A stretch of DNA of 64,000 bases from Microbacterium stercoris (GCF_017592545.1 NZ_JAGFOA010000003.1:229544-293543); one strand, 5' to 3'; shown: positions 52,052 to 63,199, counted from the stretch's first letter. Notes: generated from the letters alone by a model not told the origin. Translations and numbers: made by a program.

Positions 52052-54778
52052 GTGACCACCGCTCTGTACCGCCGCTACCGGCCCGAGAACTTCGGCGAGA
52101 TGATCGGCCAGGCCCAGGTCACCGACCCGCTGATGACGGCGCTGCGCGGTGACCGCATCGGTCACGCCTACCTGTTCTCGGGTCCCCGTGGCTGCGGCAA
52201 GACCACGTCGGCGCGCATCCTGGCCCGCTGCCTGAACTGCGCCGAGGGCCCCACCGACACCCCCTGCGGCACCTGCGATTCGTGCGTCGAGCTCTCGCGC
52301 GCGGGCGGCGGATCGCTCGACGTCGTCGAGATCGATGCGGCCAGCCACAACGGCGTCGACGATGCCCGCGATCTGCGCGAGCGCGCGGTGTTCGCGCCCG
52401 CCCGCGACCGCTTCAAGATCTTCATCCTCGACGAGGCGCACATGGTCACGCCGCAGGGCTTCAACGCCCTGCTCAAGCTCGTCGAAGAGCCGCCGGCGCA
52501 CGTCAAGTTCATCTTCGCGACGACCGAGCCCGACAAGGTCATCGGCACCATCCGCTCGCGCACGCACCACTACCCGTTCCGCCTCGTGCCGCCGGCCGCG
52601 ATGCTCCAGTATGTCGAGTCGCTCTGCGCCCAGGAGGGCGTGCAGGTGGAGGCCGGCGTTCTGCCCCTCGTGGTGCGCGCCGGCGGCGGCTCACCGCGTG
52701 ACACGCTCTCGATCCTGGATCAGCTGATCGCCGGATCCGAGGCGGGCTCCGTCGGCTACAAGCGTGCCGTCGCGCTGCTCGGCTACACGCACGGCGAGCT
52801 GCTCGACGCGGTCGTCGACGCGTTCGCCGAGGGCGACGCCGCGGCCGCGTTCGGTGCGGTGGATCGTGTGGTGCAGACAGGGCAGGATCCGCGCCGGTTC
52901 GTCGACGACCTGCTCGAGCGCCTGCGCGACCTCATCGTGATCGCCGCGACCGGCGCGGGCGCCTCGGCGGTGCTGCGCGGCATTCCCGCCGACGAGCTCG
53001 AGCGGATGGCGGCTCAGGCGCGGCGGCTCGGGGGAGAGAAGCTCTCCAAGACGGCCGACATCGTCAGTGCCGCCCTCGACGCCATGACCGGGGCCACGTC
53101 GCCGCGACTGCAGCTCGAGCTGATGATCGCGCGCGTTCTCGCGGGTGCGCTCCTCCCCGGCGCGGGTGTGCCCGTGCCGGCCCCGGCGCCGCTCGCGCCC
53201 GCATCCGTCACGCCCTCTGCCGCGCCCGCTGCGCCTGCCGCGTCGCGCCCGGCCGCCGCGCCGACCTCCGCCCCGCGCATTCCCGATCCGGCTCCTGCGG
53301 CGTCGCCGATCCCGGATCCGGGTGCAGCGTCCTCGCGCATTCCCGATCCCGCTCCTGCGGCGCCGATCCCGGACCCCGGGGTGCCTGCGGCGTCGGCCAT
53401 CCCGGATCCGGGTGCAACGTCCTCGCGCGTTCCCGATCCCGCTCCTGCCGCCTCGGCGATCCCCGATCCGGGTGGATCCGCGCCGCGCGAGCCCGCGCCC
53501 GCCACCGCCCCCTCTCCCGCCGCGGCCCGGAAGGATCCCGCACAGGGCGCCGACGCCATGACGCAGGCTGGCACTGAGGCACCGCAAGCAGCTGACGACG
53601 TGCCGGCGGCCGGATGGGCCACCGTCGCTCCGGGAACCGCGCCCGCGAAGGCGGCTCCCACCGCCTCGCCCGCTCCGAGCGAGCCGCTGATCCCCGAGCC
53701 CCAGCGAGCCGACGCTCACCCGGCCCCCGCCGCCGAGGGATCCCGGCAGGATCCGGGCGCCTCGCCGACGCCGCCTCCCGCCGAGAAGCCCGCTGCTCCC
53801 GCTGCTGAGAAGCCCGCTGAGGCGCCTGCTCCTGCCGTCGACCAGCCAGCGCCGTCGGGGCCGCTCACCCACGAGGGCATCACCGCCGCGTGGGACGAGG
53901 TGCTGGCACGCCTGCAGACGATCAGCCGCGAGAGCTGGGCCGTGGCCGCCGAGGCCCGCATCCTGGGTGTGCGCCCGGGTGACGTGCTCGGCCTGGGCTT
54001 CGCGAACGAGCGCGACCTGCAGACTTTCAAGACCCGCACGCCCGAGGGCGGCGCGAGCGAAGATCTGCGCACGGCCATCCGCGCTGTGCTCGGCGTCAAC
54101 GTCAAGTACGTCGCGAACCTGGTGCCCGCCGCGGCGCCGCGTGAGAGCGGCGGCCGCCCGCAGAACGGTCAGGCGCCGGCGGCGTCCGAGCCGTCAGACC
54201 CCGACCCGGCGCCGGCCGCGCGGGCGCCGTACGACGACGTCCCTCCGGAGCCGTACGACGACGGGCCGTATCCCTACGACGATCCCTACGCCGCCGCGCC
54301 CCGCGCGCCGCGTGCGGGGGCTCGCCCCGAGAGCCCGACGTCCCCGGCGCGCCCGGCGTCCAGCGCCTCGAGCAGCCCGGCATCGGCTCCGCTGCGCACC
54401 GCCCCGGCGGCCACCGCCGTGCTCGCCCCGCCGTCCGCCGGCGACTGGGCCGTGGCGGCGATCCCGAACCCCGGCCCCACGCCGGGTCTGGCCGTCGACG
54501 ACGACCCGGAAGAGGCGACCGTCCCCGCCGCCGAGCGCGTCGGCGTGCTCGCGCCCGAGGGAGCGATCCTGCCCACCGACGTGCCGATCGACGCCGAAGA
54601 CGAGTCTCCGGCCGAGCCCGCACCCGCACCCGCCGTCGTCGCGCCGACCGTCACCGTCGCGCGTCGTGTCATCCAGACCGACGGCGCCCAGCGCTACGGC
54701 GAGGCCGTCGTGCGCCAGATCCTCGAGGCCCGGTTCCTGCACGAGGAGCCCTACGAGCCCCCGACCCGCTTCCAGTAG
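52052..54778 (+). CDS. dnaX: DNA polymerase III subunits gamma and tau
   Basis: 908 residues. The clamp-loader AAA core covers residues 1-370: Walker A GPRGCGKTTSARILA near 45, zinc site CLNCAEGPTDTPCGTCDSC, Walker B IFILDEAHMVTPQGF, sensor ATTEPDKV. A long Ala/Pro linker follows, in which IPDP or VPDP recurs seven times (about residues 409-475). A tau-like domain (AAWDEVLARLQTISRESWAV) and another disordered region follow. TAGGCT lies 6 bases before the GTG, so a leaderless mRNA is predicted. recR follows by 10 bases. Confidence 0.96.
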   Translation: MTTALYRRYRPENFGEMIGQAQVTDPLMTALRGDRIGHAYLFSGPRGCGKTTSARILARCLNCAEGPTDTPCGTCDSCVELSRAGGGSLDVVEIDAASHNGVDDARDLRERAVFAPARDRFKIFILDEAHMVTPQGFNALLKLVEEPPAHVKFIFATTEPDKVIGTIRSRTHHYPFRLVPPAAMLQYVESLCAQEGVQVEAGVLPLVVRAGGGSPRDTLSILDQLIAGSEAGSVGYKRAVALLGYTHGELLDAVVDAFAEGDAAAAFGAVDRVVQTGQDPRRFVDDLLERLRDLIVIAATGAGASAVLRGIPADELERMAAQARRLGGEKLSKTADIVSAALDAMTGATSPRLQLELMIARVLAGALLPGAGVPVPAPAPLAPASVTPSAAPAAPAASRPAAAPTSAPRIPDPAPAASPIPDPGAASSRIPDPAPAAPIPDPGVPAASAIPDPGATSSRVPDPAPAASAIPDPGGSAPREPAPATAPSPAAARKDPAQGADAMTQAGTEAPQAADDVPAAGWATVAPGTAPAKAAPTASPAPSEPLIPEPQRADAHPAPAAEGSRQDPGASPTPPPAEKPAAPAAEKPAEAPAPAVDQPAPSGPLTHEGITAAWDEVLARLQTISRESWAVAAEARILGVRPGDVLGLGFANERDLQTFKTRTPEGGASEDLRTAIRAVLGVNVKYVANLVPAAAPRESGGRPQNGQAPAASEPSDPDPAPAARAPYDDVPPEPYDDGPYPYDDPYAAAPRAPRAGARPESPTSPARPASSASSSPASAPLRTAPAATAVLAPPSAGDWAVAAIPNPGPTPGLAVDDDPEEATVPAAERVGVLAPEGAILPTDVPIDAEDESPAEPAPAPAVVAPTVTVARRVIQTDGAQRYGEAVVRQILEARFLHEEPYEPPTRFQ

Positions 54779-54788
54779 GAGCCACTGA

Positions 54789-55382
54789 ATGTACGACGGC
54801 ATCGTCCAGGAGCTGGTCGACGAGCTCGGCCGCCTGCCCGGCATCGGCCCGAAGTCGGCGCAGCGCATCGCCTTCCACATCCTGCAGACCCCGAGCTTCG
54901 ACGTCTCGCGCCTCTCTGAGCTGCTGCGCGAGGTGCGCGAGCGCGTGAAGTTCTGCGAGATCTGCGGCAACGTCTCCGAGCAGGAGACCTGCGTGATCTG
55001 CCGCGACCCGCGTCGCGACCGCTCGCTCATCTGCGTGGTCGAGGACGCCAAGGACGTCGCCGCCATCGAGCGCACCCGCGAGTTCCGCGGGCTGTATCAC
55101 GTGCTCGGCGGTGCGATCAGCCCCATCGCGGGCATCGGCCCCGGCGAGCTGCGCATCCAGGAGCTGATGTCGCGCCTGGCCGACGGCGAGGTGCAGGAGA
55201 TCATCCTGGCCACCAACCCGAACCTCGAGGGCGAGGCCACCGCCACCTACCTCAGCCGCCTGCTGATGGCGCTCGACATCACGGTCTCGCGCCTCGCCTC
55301 CGGCCTCCCGGTCGGCGGCGACCTCGAGTACGCCGACGAGGTCACCCTCGGCCGCGCCTTCGAAGGCCGCCGTACCCTCTGA
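54789..55382 (+). CDS. recR: Recombination protein RecR
   Basis: 197 residues, normal length. HhH motif [20 protein letters not shown], zinc finger [16 protein letters not shown], Toprim domain [16 protein letters not shown] and the C-terminal Walker-B-like region [20 protein letters not shown]. It acts with RecF/RecO in loading RecA at gaps. It sits behind dnaX, as in most bacteria. Confidence 0.97.
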   Translation: MYDGIVQELVDELGRLPGIGPKSAQRIAFHILQTPSFDVSRLSELLREVRERVKFCEICGNVSEQETCVICRDPRRDRSLICVVEDAKDVAAIERTREFRGLYHVLGGAISPIAGIGPGELRIQELMSRLADGEVQEIILATNPNLEGEATATYLSRLLMALDITVSRLASGLPVGGDLEYADEVTLGRAFEGRRTL

Positions 55383-55394
55383 CCGAAACGCCTC

Positions 55395-56312
55395 CACCCG
55401 CCGCTTCGCGAGGAGATCTCCCGGCTCGAGGCCCGCTCCGCTCGGGGTGATCCTCAGGTGGGGATATCTCCTCGGCTCGGGATGCGCGCCCGGCTCGCGC
55501 CCGTCGCGTCGCGAGGAGATCTCCCGGCTCGAGGACCAATCCGCCCGGGGCCGTCCCCAGCCTGGGATTTCTCCTGCGGTTCGGGATGCGCGCCGGCTCG
55601 CGCCCGCCGCTTCGCGAGGAGATCTCCCGGATCGAGGGCCGCTGCGTCCGGGGTGATCCTCAGGTGGGGATTTCTCCTGGGGGTTCGGGATGCGCGCCGG
55701 CTCGCGCCCGCCGCTTCGCGAGGAGATCTCCCGGATCGAGGCCCGTTCCGCCCGGGGTGATCCTCAGGAGGGGATTTCTCCTCGGATCCGGGATGCGGGC
55801 CCGGGGCGCGCGTCGCGTCGCGAGGAGATCTCCCGGATCGAGGTCCGTTGCGTCCAGGGTGATCCTCAGGAGGCCCGCTTCGTCCGGGGTGATCCCCAGC
55901 CTGGGATTTCTCCTGGGTGTTCGGGATGCGCGCCGGCTCGCGCCCGCCGCTTCGCGAGGAGATCTCCCGGATCGAGGCCCGTTCCGTCCGGGGTGATCCC
56001 CAGGTGGGGATTTCTCCTGGGTGTTCGGGATGCGCGCCGGCTCGCGCCCGCCGCTTCGCGAGGAGATCTCCCGGATCGAGGCCCGTTCCGTCCGGGGTGA
56101 TCCCCAGGAGGGGATATCTCCTCGGATCCGGGATGCGCGCCCGGCGCGCCCGGCTCGACCTCGCGCCCCCGCGCCCGCGCGCCCCCCGCGAGGAGATCTC
56201 CGGATCGAGGCCCGTTCCGCCCGGGGTGATCCTCAGCCTGGGATATCTCCTCGGGTCCGGGACGCGCCTGGCTCGCGCTAGCCACTAGGCGAGGAGATCT
56301 CCCGGATCGACG
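55395..56312. repeat. Tandem array of about 103-bp palindromic units (eight units plus a partial ninth)
   Basis: Units begin with GCGAGGAGATCTCC at 55408, 55511, 55614, 55718, 55820, 55954, 56058, 56188 and 56289 (partial). Spacing is 102-104 bases in most cases; two units have insertions of about 26-30 bases, one of them an internal duplication. Each unit holds the perfect dyad GGAGATCTCC and, about 50 bases on, GGGATATCTCCTCG or GGGATTTCTCCT, which can pair with the unit start. The unit length is not a multiple of three and frames rotate, so it is not coding. It fills the gap between recR and the NUDIX gene. Confidence 0.92.
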
Positions 56313-56406
56313 TCGCCCTCGGCCCGCATCTCGGGTCGGAATCTGCCCTCCGGCCGTCGGACCGCGGTCGCGCGGCCCGCCGCGGCGTGCACTTTAGGGT
56401 GGCGGC

Positions 56407-56877
56407 ATGCCGATGTCGCCGTACGTGCGCTCGATCCGCAGACGGATCGGGCATGACCTCCTGCTTCTCCCCGGGGTCACTGCGGTCATCCGTCGCGGCG
56501 ACGCGTTCCTGCTCGCTCGCCAGCGCGACACCGAGCGGTGGAGCCTCATCGGCGGCGCCATCGAGCCGGGAGAGGACCCGCGCGAAGCCGTCGAACGCGA
56601 GGTGCGCGAAGAGCTCGGCGTGGCGCCGCGCATCCTGGGCGTCATCGGCGCCTACGGGGGCGCGCAGCTGCAGACCGTGCTGCCGAACGGCGACGAGGTC
56701 GGCTACGTCACTACCGCCTACCTCTGCGCCGTGCCGACGGCCGAGTTTGCGCTCGAGGAGCAGGAACTGCTCGAGGTCGGCTGGTTCACCCACGCCGAGG
56801 CGCTCGCTCTCCCACGCCATGAGTGGATCGACCGCGTGCTCGCCGACGCCGACTCGCGAGGAGTACGTCTCGTCTGA
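56407..56877 (+). CDS. NUDIX hydrolase
   Basis: 156 residues. The Nudix box GGAIEPGEDPREAVEREVRE followed by ELGV is intact. The N-terminus MSPYVRSIRRRIGHDLLLLP is common in actinobacterial NUDIX proteins of unknown substrate. TAGGGT exactly 6 bases before the ATG predicts a leaderless mRNA. The gene lies between the tandem repeat array and a solitary repeat unit. Confidence 0.9.
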   Translation: MPMSPYVRSIRRRIGHDLLLLPGVTAVIRRGDAFLLARQRDTERWSLIGGAIEPGEDPREAVEREVREELGVAPRILGVIGAYGGAQLQTVLPNGDEVGYVTTAYLCAVPTAEFALEEQELLEVGWFTHAEALALPRHEWIDRVLADADSRGVRLV

Positions 56878-56904
56878 GGCGTCTGCCGGTCCGGATGATC
56901 CGCC

Positions 56905-56990
56905 CGCCGCTTCGCGAGGAGATCTGCCGGGTCGAGGCTCGAATCGTTCGGGGTGATCCTCGGATGGGGATATCTCCTCGGCTCCGGGAC
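56905..56990. repeat. Solitary unit of the 103-bp repeat
   Basis: GCGAGGAGATCTGCC at 56914 and GGGGATATCTCCTCGG about 55 bases later match the units of the array at 55395-56312, but the NUDIX gene lies between. The rest of the gap up to 57130 is C/G-rich with no gene that I can support. Confidence 0.8.
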
Positions 56991-57130
56991 GCCCGTCCGC
57001 ACCCCGCCGTCCACCCGCCTCACCCCACCGTCCGCCCCCCGCCATACCCCGCCGTCCGCCCCCGCCGCATCCACCCGAACCCCACAGCAGCGCCCCCACG
57101 GATGTCGGTGGCCCGTGCGAGGATCGGCAG

Positions 57131-58078
57131 GTGTCATCCCCTGCCGTCTCGACCGCGTCCCACTTCTCGACGAAGGGATGGGTGCTGTTCGGCATCATGG
57201 CGGTGATCTGGGGCGTCCCGTATCTGTTCATCCGCGAGGCCGTGCAGTCGTTCTCGCCCGCGGCGGTGGTGGCCATCCGCACCGGCGGCGCGGCGCTTCT
57301 GCTGCTGCCGTTCGCTCTGCGACAGGGGGCGCTCCGGCCGGCGCTGCGGAAGTGGCCATGGGTGCTGGCGTTCGCGGCGATCGAGATGGCGGGTCCGTTC
57401 GTGCTGCTTGCGCACGCCGAGCAGACGATCTCCTCGGGCCTCACGGGGCTGCTCGTGGCCACGGTGCCGCTGTTCGCCACGGTCATCGCCGTGATCCGGG
57501 GCGACCGCTCGGCCCTGCGCCCGATGCGGGCGGTCGGGCTGGTGCTCGGCTTCGCGGGTGTCGCCTGGGTGGCGCTCGGCAGTGCCGGGGGAGCGCAGGG
57601 CGATCTCATCGCCATGGGCGAGGTGCTCGCGGTCGCCGTGCTCTACTCGATCGCGCCGTTCATCGTCGCCCGAAAACTGCATGACGTGCCGTCGCTCGGA
57701 TCCGTCACCCTCGCCCTCGGGGCGGTGGGCATCGTCTACCTGCCGATCGCCCTGCTCACCCAGACCGAGGTGCCCACGGGCGGCGCGGTGCTCAACGTCG
57801 CTCTGCTCACGGTGCTCTGCACGGCGGTGGCGTTCATCGCGTTCTTCGCGCTGATCGCCGAGGTGGGGCCGGTGCGCGCTCCGCTGTTCACCTACCTCAA
57901 CCCCATCGTCGCGATCGCCCTCGGCATCGTCATCCTGTCCGAGCCGCTCAGCCTGAGCCTGCTGCTCGGCTTCCCGGTGGTGATCATCGGGTGTGTGCTC
58001 GCGGCCGGCGGCATTCCGCGTCGCGCGGCGAGCGCTCGCGTGCTGCCCGAACCCGATCCGGATCCGCTGCCGCGCTGA
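57131..58078 (+). CDS. EamA/DMT-family transporter
   Basis: 315 residues with ten membrane segments in two EamA repeats (LFGIMAVIWGVPYLFIREAV with FSPAAVVAIRTGGAALLLLP; then GEVLAVAVLYSIAPFIVARK). The conserved end of repeat 2 is VRAPLFTYLNPIVAIALGIV. The substrate is not known; family members export amino acids or other metabolites. The GTG start is chosen because the first membrane segment begins 18 residues later. Confidence 0.9.
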   Translation: MSSPAVSTASHFSTKGWVLFGIMAVIWGVPYLFIREAVQSFSPAAVVAIRTGGAALLLLPFALRQGALRPALRKWPWVLAFAAIEMAGPFVLLAHAEQTISSGLTGLLVATVPLFATVIAVIRGDRSALRPMRAVGLVLGFAGVAWVALGSAGGAQGDLIAMGEVLAVAVLYSIAPFIVARKLHDVPSLGSVTLALGAVGIVYLPIALLTQTEVPTGGAVLNVALLTVLCTAVAFIAFFALIAEVGPVRAPLFTYLNPIVAIALGIVILSEPLSLSLLLGFPVVIIGCVLAAGGIPRRAASARVLPEPDPDPLPR

Positions 58079-58088
58079 CGCGCACGCG

Positions 58089-58490
58089 TCACTCCTCTGG
58101 GCGGCTGCGTCGTCCCGCGGCACCCACGGCGACCACGCCCGCCGCCAGGATCACCGGGCCGATCCAGTCCAGGCCGAACCCCGGCGCGAGCGGAGAGCCG
58201 ACGACCCACACCGCGAGACCGATCACGATGAGCGCGGGACGCCACCAGAACTGGGCGCTGAGCCTCGCGACCCACGACGGCGCGCGAGGCTCCTCGGGCT
58301 CCGCGCCGCCGCTACCCTCAGAGGCAGACCCGGAGGCAGAGGCAGCCGCCGCGCGACGGATGCGTCGCAGCCGTCGCACCTGCACGATCGTCCACACGAT
58401 GAGGGCGAGCAGGATCGCCGCGAGCAGCCAGAACGATCCGGCGAGCATCTCGCCGATCTCCTGCACCACTGCGCCCACGCCATCGAGCAT
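58089..58490 (-). CDS. Small membrane protein of unknown function
   Basis: 133 residues from the ATG at 58490. One membrane segment near 15-35 (FWLLAAILLALIVWTIVQVR), a basic helix and an Ala/Ser/Gly/Glu linker, then two membrane segments at the end (PALIVIGLAVWVVGSPLAPG, WIGPVILAAGVVAVGAAG). No family recognised. An upstream TTG at 58511 would add seven residues. It is convergent with the EamA gene. Confidence 0.65.
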   Translation of the reverse strand: MLDGVGAVVQEIGEMLAGSFWLLAAILLALIVWTIVQVRRLRRIRRAAAASASGSASEGSGGAEPEEPRAPSWVARLSAQFWWRPALIVIGLAVWVVGSPLAPGFGLDWIGPVILAAGVVAVGAAGRRSRPEE

Positions 58491-58584
58491 CCTGCGCACT
58501 CTCCCCCGCAATTGAAAACAGTCGACAGGGCAGGTTACCCGTCAGACGGATCCGGGCGTGTCAAAGTGAGTCGCGCCGCTTCCG

Positions 58585-58590
58585 TAAGAT
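58585..58590 (+). promoter_or_regulatory. -10 box of the lysC operon
   Basis: TAAGAT fits TANNNT and gives an RNA leader of about 40 bases before the GTG at 58638, which has GAGGAG 7 bases upstream. Confidence 0.45.
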
Positions 58591-58637
58591 AGGGGACCAG
58601 TGGGCGCGCCCTCCCGAGACGCCCCGAGGAGTCACCA

Positions 58638-59945
58638 GTGGCACTGATCGTGCAGAAGTTCGGCGGTTCGTCTGTCGCCGACGCCGAGAGCATCAAGCGC
58701 GTCGCGAAGCGCATCGTCGACACCCGCCGGGCAGGCAACGACGTCGTCGTCGCGGTCAGCGCGATGGGCGACACCACGGACGAGCTGCTTGATCTCGCGG
58801 GCCAGGTCGCGCCGATTCCGGCTCCGCGCGAGATGGACATCCTGCTCTCCAGCGGAGAGCGCATCTCGATGGCGCTGCTCGCGATGGCGATCCACTCGCT
58901 CGGCTACGAGGCTCGTTCGTTCACGGGCGTGCAGGCCGGTGTGCTCACCACCGCCGACCACGGCTCGGCGCGCATCGTGGATGTCACCCCGACCCGCCTG
59001 CGTGAGGCGCTGGACGAGGGCGCCATCGTCATCGTCGCGGGCTTCCAGGGCGTCAATCCCGACAAGAACGACGTCACAACGCTCGGCCGCGGCGGGTCCG
59101 ACACCACCGCGGTGGCGCTCGCGGCGGCCCTCGGCGCCGACGTCTGCGAGATCTACAGCGACGTCGACGGCATCTTCACGGCCGATCCCCGCGTCATCCC
59201 CCGCGCCCGCAAGCTCGAGACGGTCACGGCCGACGAGATGCTCGAGCTCGCCGCCAACGGAGCCAAGGTGCTCTACATCCGTGCGGTCGAGTACGCCCGC
59301 CGCCACGGCGTGCTCATCCACGCCCGCTCGTCGTTCTCCTCGAACGAGGGCACCTACGTCCTGGGTGACGGCATGGCCGATCCCCGCAAGCACAGCAAGG
59401 AGTCCGAAGTGGTCGACGTCATCGGCATGGAGGAGCCCGTCGTCACGGGCGTCGCGATCGACAAGAGCCAGGCCAAGATCACGGTCGTGGGCGTTCCGGA
59501 TGTCCCCGGATCGGCCGCCGCCGTCTTCTCGCTCGTGGCCAAGACCGGCGCGAACATCGACATGATCGTGCAGAACGTGCAGTCGGCGCAGCCGGGCCGC
59601 ACCGACATCTCCTTCACGCTGCCCAAGGACACCTCGGTCGAGGTGCTCAAGGCCCTCACCGCCGAGCAGGGCACCCTCGGGTTCGAGAGCATCGTGCACG
59701 ACGACCAGATCGGCAAGCTGTCGGTCGTCGGCGCCGGCATGCGCACGCACTCGGGCGTCTCGCTGACGCTGTTCGAGGCGCTCTCGATCGCGGGCATCAA
59801 CATGGAGATGATCTCGACCTCCGAGATCCGGATCTCCGTGGTCCTGCGTCTCGACGAGGTGGATGAGGCGGCCCGCGCCGTCCACACCGCGTACGGTCTC
59901 GACAGCGAGATCGAGGCGACCGTCTACGCCGGCACCGGGCGCTGA
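58638..59945 (+). CDS. lysC: Aspartate kinase
   Basis: 435 residues. Catalytic domain with [17 protein letters not shown] and [20 protein letters not shown], followed by two ACT domains ([52 protein letters not shown]). It makes aspartyl phosphate for lysine, diaminopimelate, threonine and methionine. An internal ATG at 59427 ([11 protein letters not shown]) is where the separate beta subunit starts in corynebacteria; no strong ribosome site is seen there. It is grouped with asd. Confidence 0.96.
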   Translation: MALIVQKFGGSSVADAESIKRVAKRIVDTRRAGNDVVVAVSAMGDTTDELLDLAGQVAPIPAPREMDILLSSGERISMALLAMAIHSLGYEARSFTGVQAGVLTTADHGSARIVDVTPTRLREALDEGAIVIVAGFQGVNPDKNDVTTLGRGGSDTTAVALAAALGADVCEIYSDVDGIFTADPRVIPRARKLETVTADEMLELAANGAKVLYIRAVEYARRHGVLIHARSSFSSNEGTYVLGDGMADPRKHSKESEVVDVIGMEEPVVTGVAIDKSQAKITVVGVPDVPGSAAAVFSLVAKTGANIDMIVQNVQSAQPGRTDISFTLPKDTSVEVLKALTAEQGTLGFESIVHDDQIGKLSVVGAGMRTHSGVSLTLFEALSIAGINMEMISTSEIRISVVLRLDEVDEAARAVHTAYGLDSEIEATVYAGTGR

Positions 59946-59949
59946 TCCG

Positions 59950-60456
59950 TTGCTGAACGGCCTCCCTCTCCCCGTCACCCTGACCGCGCGTGACGGGGAG
60001 TTCCACGTCCGCGCGGCCGACTCGTCCGATCTCGACGCACTCGTCGAGCTGATCGCGGGCGATCCGATCTCCGCCACCCGCGGCGACACCGCCTCACCCG
60101 ACGACCGCGACGCCTACGCGCGGGGGCTCGACCAGGTGCAGGCCGATCCGCGCAACGTGCAGCTGGTCGCCGAGCGCGCGGGCGAGGTCATCGCCACCCT
60201 GCAGCTCACCCTGATCCCGGGTCTGGCCCGCAGGGGAGCCGACCGGCTGCAGGTCGAGGCGGTGCGCGTGCGCGATGATGTGCGCTCGCTCGGCATCGGC
60301 CGGGCGCTCATGCGGTGGGTCGCCGATGACGCGGCCCCCGCGCTGGGCGCGACGCTCATCCAGCTCACCTCGGATGCCGCCCGCAGCGACGCCCACCGGT
60401 TCTACGAGCGTCTCGGCTATGCCGCCTCGCACGTCGGCTACAAGCTGCGCGTCTGA
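59950..60456 (+). CDS. GNAT-family N-acetyltransferase
   Basis: 168 residues from the TTG at 59950, 4 bases after the lysC stop; there is no better start. Acetyl-CoA site VRVRDDVRSLGIGRALMRWV and the C-terminal HRFYERLGYAASHVGYKL are typical GNAT features. The substrate is unknown. It sits between lysC and asd, so it is probably cotranscribed with lysC; asd has its own -10 box. Confidence 0.85.
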   Translation: MLNGLPLPVTLTARDGEFHVRAADSSDLDALVELIAGDPISATRGDTASPDDRDAYARGLDQVQADPRNVQLVAERAGEVIATLQLTLIPGLARRGADRLQVEAVRVRDDVRSLGIGRALMRWVADDAAPALGATLIQLTSDAARSDAHRFYERLGYAASHVGYKLRV

Positions 60457-60476
60457 CCGCGTCTGACCGCGTGTGA

Positions 60477-61658
<1,182 letters not shown>

Positions 61659-61674
61659 TCCGCCGATCCGACCC

Positions 61675-61712
61675 GAGAGGGCCGCAAGAACCTCGGTTCT
61701 TGCGGCCCTCTC
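61675..61712 (+). terminator. Terminator hairpin after asd
   Basis: A perfect 17-bp stem (GAGAGGGCCGCAAGAAC and its complement) with loop CTCG; there is no T tract. Confidence 0.85.
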
Positions 61713-61750
61713 CGGTCACCGCCCAGGATGCCCCGCCGTAGACTTGTCGG

Positions 61751-63199
61751 GTGAGCGAACCTGTCGACGTCGTGCTCATCGGTGGCGGAATCATGAGCGC
61801 CACCCTGGGCACCCTCCTTCATGAACTCCAGCCCGACTGGAAGATCGTCGCCTTCGAGCGTCAGGGGGAGGTGGCGACAGAGAGCTCCAACGCGTGGAAC
61901 AACGCGGGCACCGGACATGCGGCGCTCTGCGAGCTGAATTACATGCCGAACGATCAGGATCCGTCGAAGGCGGTCCTGATCAACGAGCAGTTCCAGCAGA
62001 GCCGCCAGCTGTGGACGTCGCTGGTCGCCAAGGGCGTGCTCGACGGTCCGTCGACCTTCATCAACGCCACCCCGCACATGACCTTCGTGCGCGGCGAGAA
62101 GGACGTCGCCTACCTGAAGCGTCGCTACGAGACGCTCTCGAAGCAGCCCCTCTTCGCGGGCATCGAGTACTCGGAGGACTCGCGCGTCATCAACCAGTGG
62201 GCACCGCTGCTGATGCAGAAGCGCCTCAAGAGCGACGAGCCCTTCGCGGCCACCCGCACGCCGTCGGGCACCGACGTCGACTTCGGCGCGCTCACGCGCC
62301 AGCTCTTCGGCCACCTGACGGCCGAGGGCGCGAACCTGCGCCTGAACCACGAGGTCAAGAACCTCAAGCGCGAGAAGGACGGCACCTGGCTCGTCACCTA
62401 CCGCGACAAGGTCGGTCAGACCCCCGGTCAGGTGCGCGCGAAGTTCGTCTTCGTGGGAGCGGGCGGCTGGGCCATCAAGCTGCTGCAGAAGTCCGGCATC
62501 AAGGAGATCAAGGGCTACGGCGTCTTCCCGATCGGCGGTCAGTTCCTGAAGACGACGAACCCCACGCTGGTCGCCCAGCACAAGGCCAAGGTGTACTCGC
62601 AGGCCGCGGTGGGCGCCCCGCCGATGTCCGTCCCGCACCTCGACGCGCGCATGGTCGAGGGCGAGGGATCCCTGATGTTCGGCCCGTTCGCGACGTTCAG
62701 CCCGAAGTTCCTCAAGAAGGGCTCCCTGCTCGACATCGTGTCGCAGGTGCGGGCGCACAACCTCGGCTCGATGCTGAAGGTGGGAGCCACCAACCTCGAC
62801 CTCGTGAAGTACCTCGTCTCGGAGCTGCTCAAGAGCCGCTCGCGCAAGCTCGACAGCCTGCGCGAGTTCATGCCCACCGCGAAGGACGAGGACTGGGAGC
62901 TCATCCAGGCCGGTCAGCGCGCGCAGGTGATGAAGGGCGGCAAGCTGCAGTTCGGCACCGAGGTGGTCTCGTCGGCCGACGGGTCGATCGCCGGCCTGCT
63001 CGGCGCCTCGCCGGGTGCTTCGACCGCCGCGACGATCATGCTCGACGTGCTCAAGCGCTGCTTCGCCGACAAGACGGCCGAGTGGGAGCCGAAGCTCCGT
63101 GAGCTGATCCCGACGTTCGGCGAGACGCTCAACGACGACCCCGCGAAGACGGCGGCATCCACCCGGGCCACCGCCGAGGCGCTGTCGATCACCGCGTGA
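61751..63199 (+). CDS. mqo: Malate:quinone oxidoreductase
   Basis: 482 residues. FAD motif VVLIGGGIMSATLGTLLHEL at the N-terminus, SSNAWNNAGTGHAALCELNY, and LGASPGASTAATIMLDVLKR at the end are typical of Mqo. It oxidises malate to oxaloacetate and passes electrons to the quinone pool at the membrane. TAGACT exactly 6 bases before the GTG predicts a leaderless mRNA. Its stop overlaps the next gene in GTGA. Confidence 0.97.
   Translation: MSEPVDVVLIGGGIMSATLGTLLHELQPDWKIVAFERQGEVATESSNAWNNAGTGHAALCELNYMPNDQDPSKAVLINEQFQQSRQLWTSLVAKGVLDGPSTFINATPHMTFVRGEKDVAYLKRRYETLSKQPLFAGIEYSEDSRVINQWAPLLMQKRLKSDEPFAATRTPSGTDVDFGALTRQLFGHLTAEGANLRLNHEVKNLKREKDGTWLVTYRDKVGQTPGQVRAKFVFVGAGGWAIKLLQKSGIKEIKGYGVFPIGGQFLKTTNPTLVAQHKAKVYSQAAVGAPPMSVPHLDARMVEGEGSLMFGPFATFSPKFLKKGSLLDIVSQVRAHNLGSMLKVGATNLDLVKYLVSELLKSRSRKLDSLREFMPTAKDEDWELIQAGQRAQVMKGGKLQFGTEVVSSADGSIAGLLGASPGASTAATIMLDVLKRCFADKTAEWEPKLRELIPTFGETLNDDPAKTAASTRATAEALSITA

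Noticed and set aside
55447..56288. Open frames across the tandem repeats encoding repeated REEISRIEAR-like peptides
   Set aside because: Units of 102-104 bases shift the frame from unit to unit, no ribosome site is present, and both strands are open because of the base composition.
55395..56312. CRISPR array
   Set aside because: Repeat units are contiguous and about 103 bases long with no unique spacers, and there are no cas genes.
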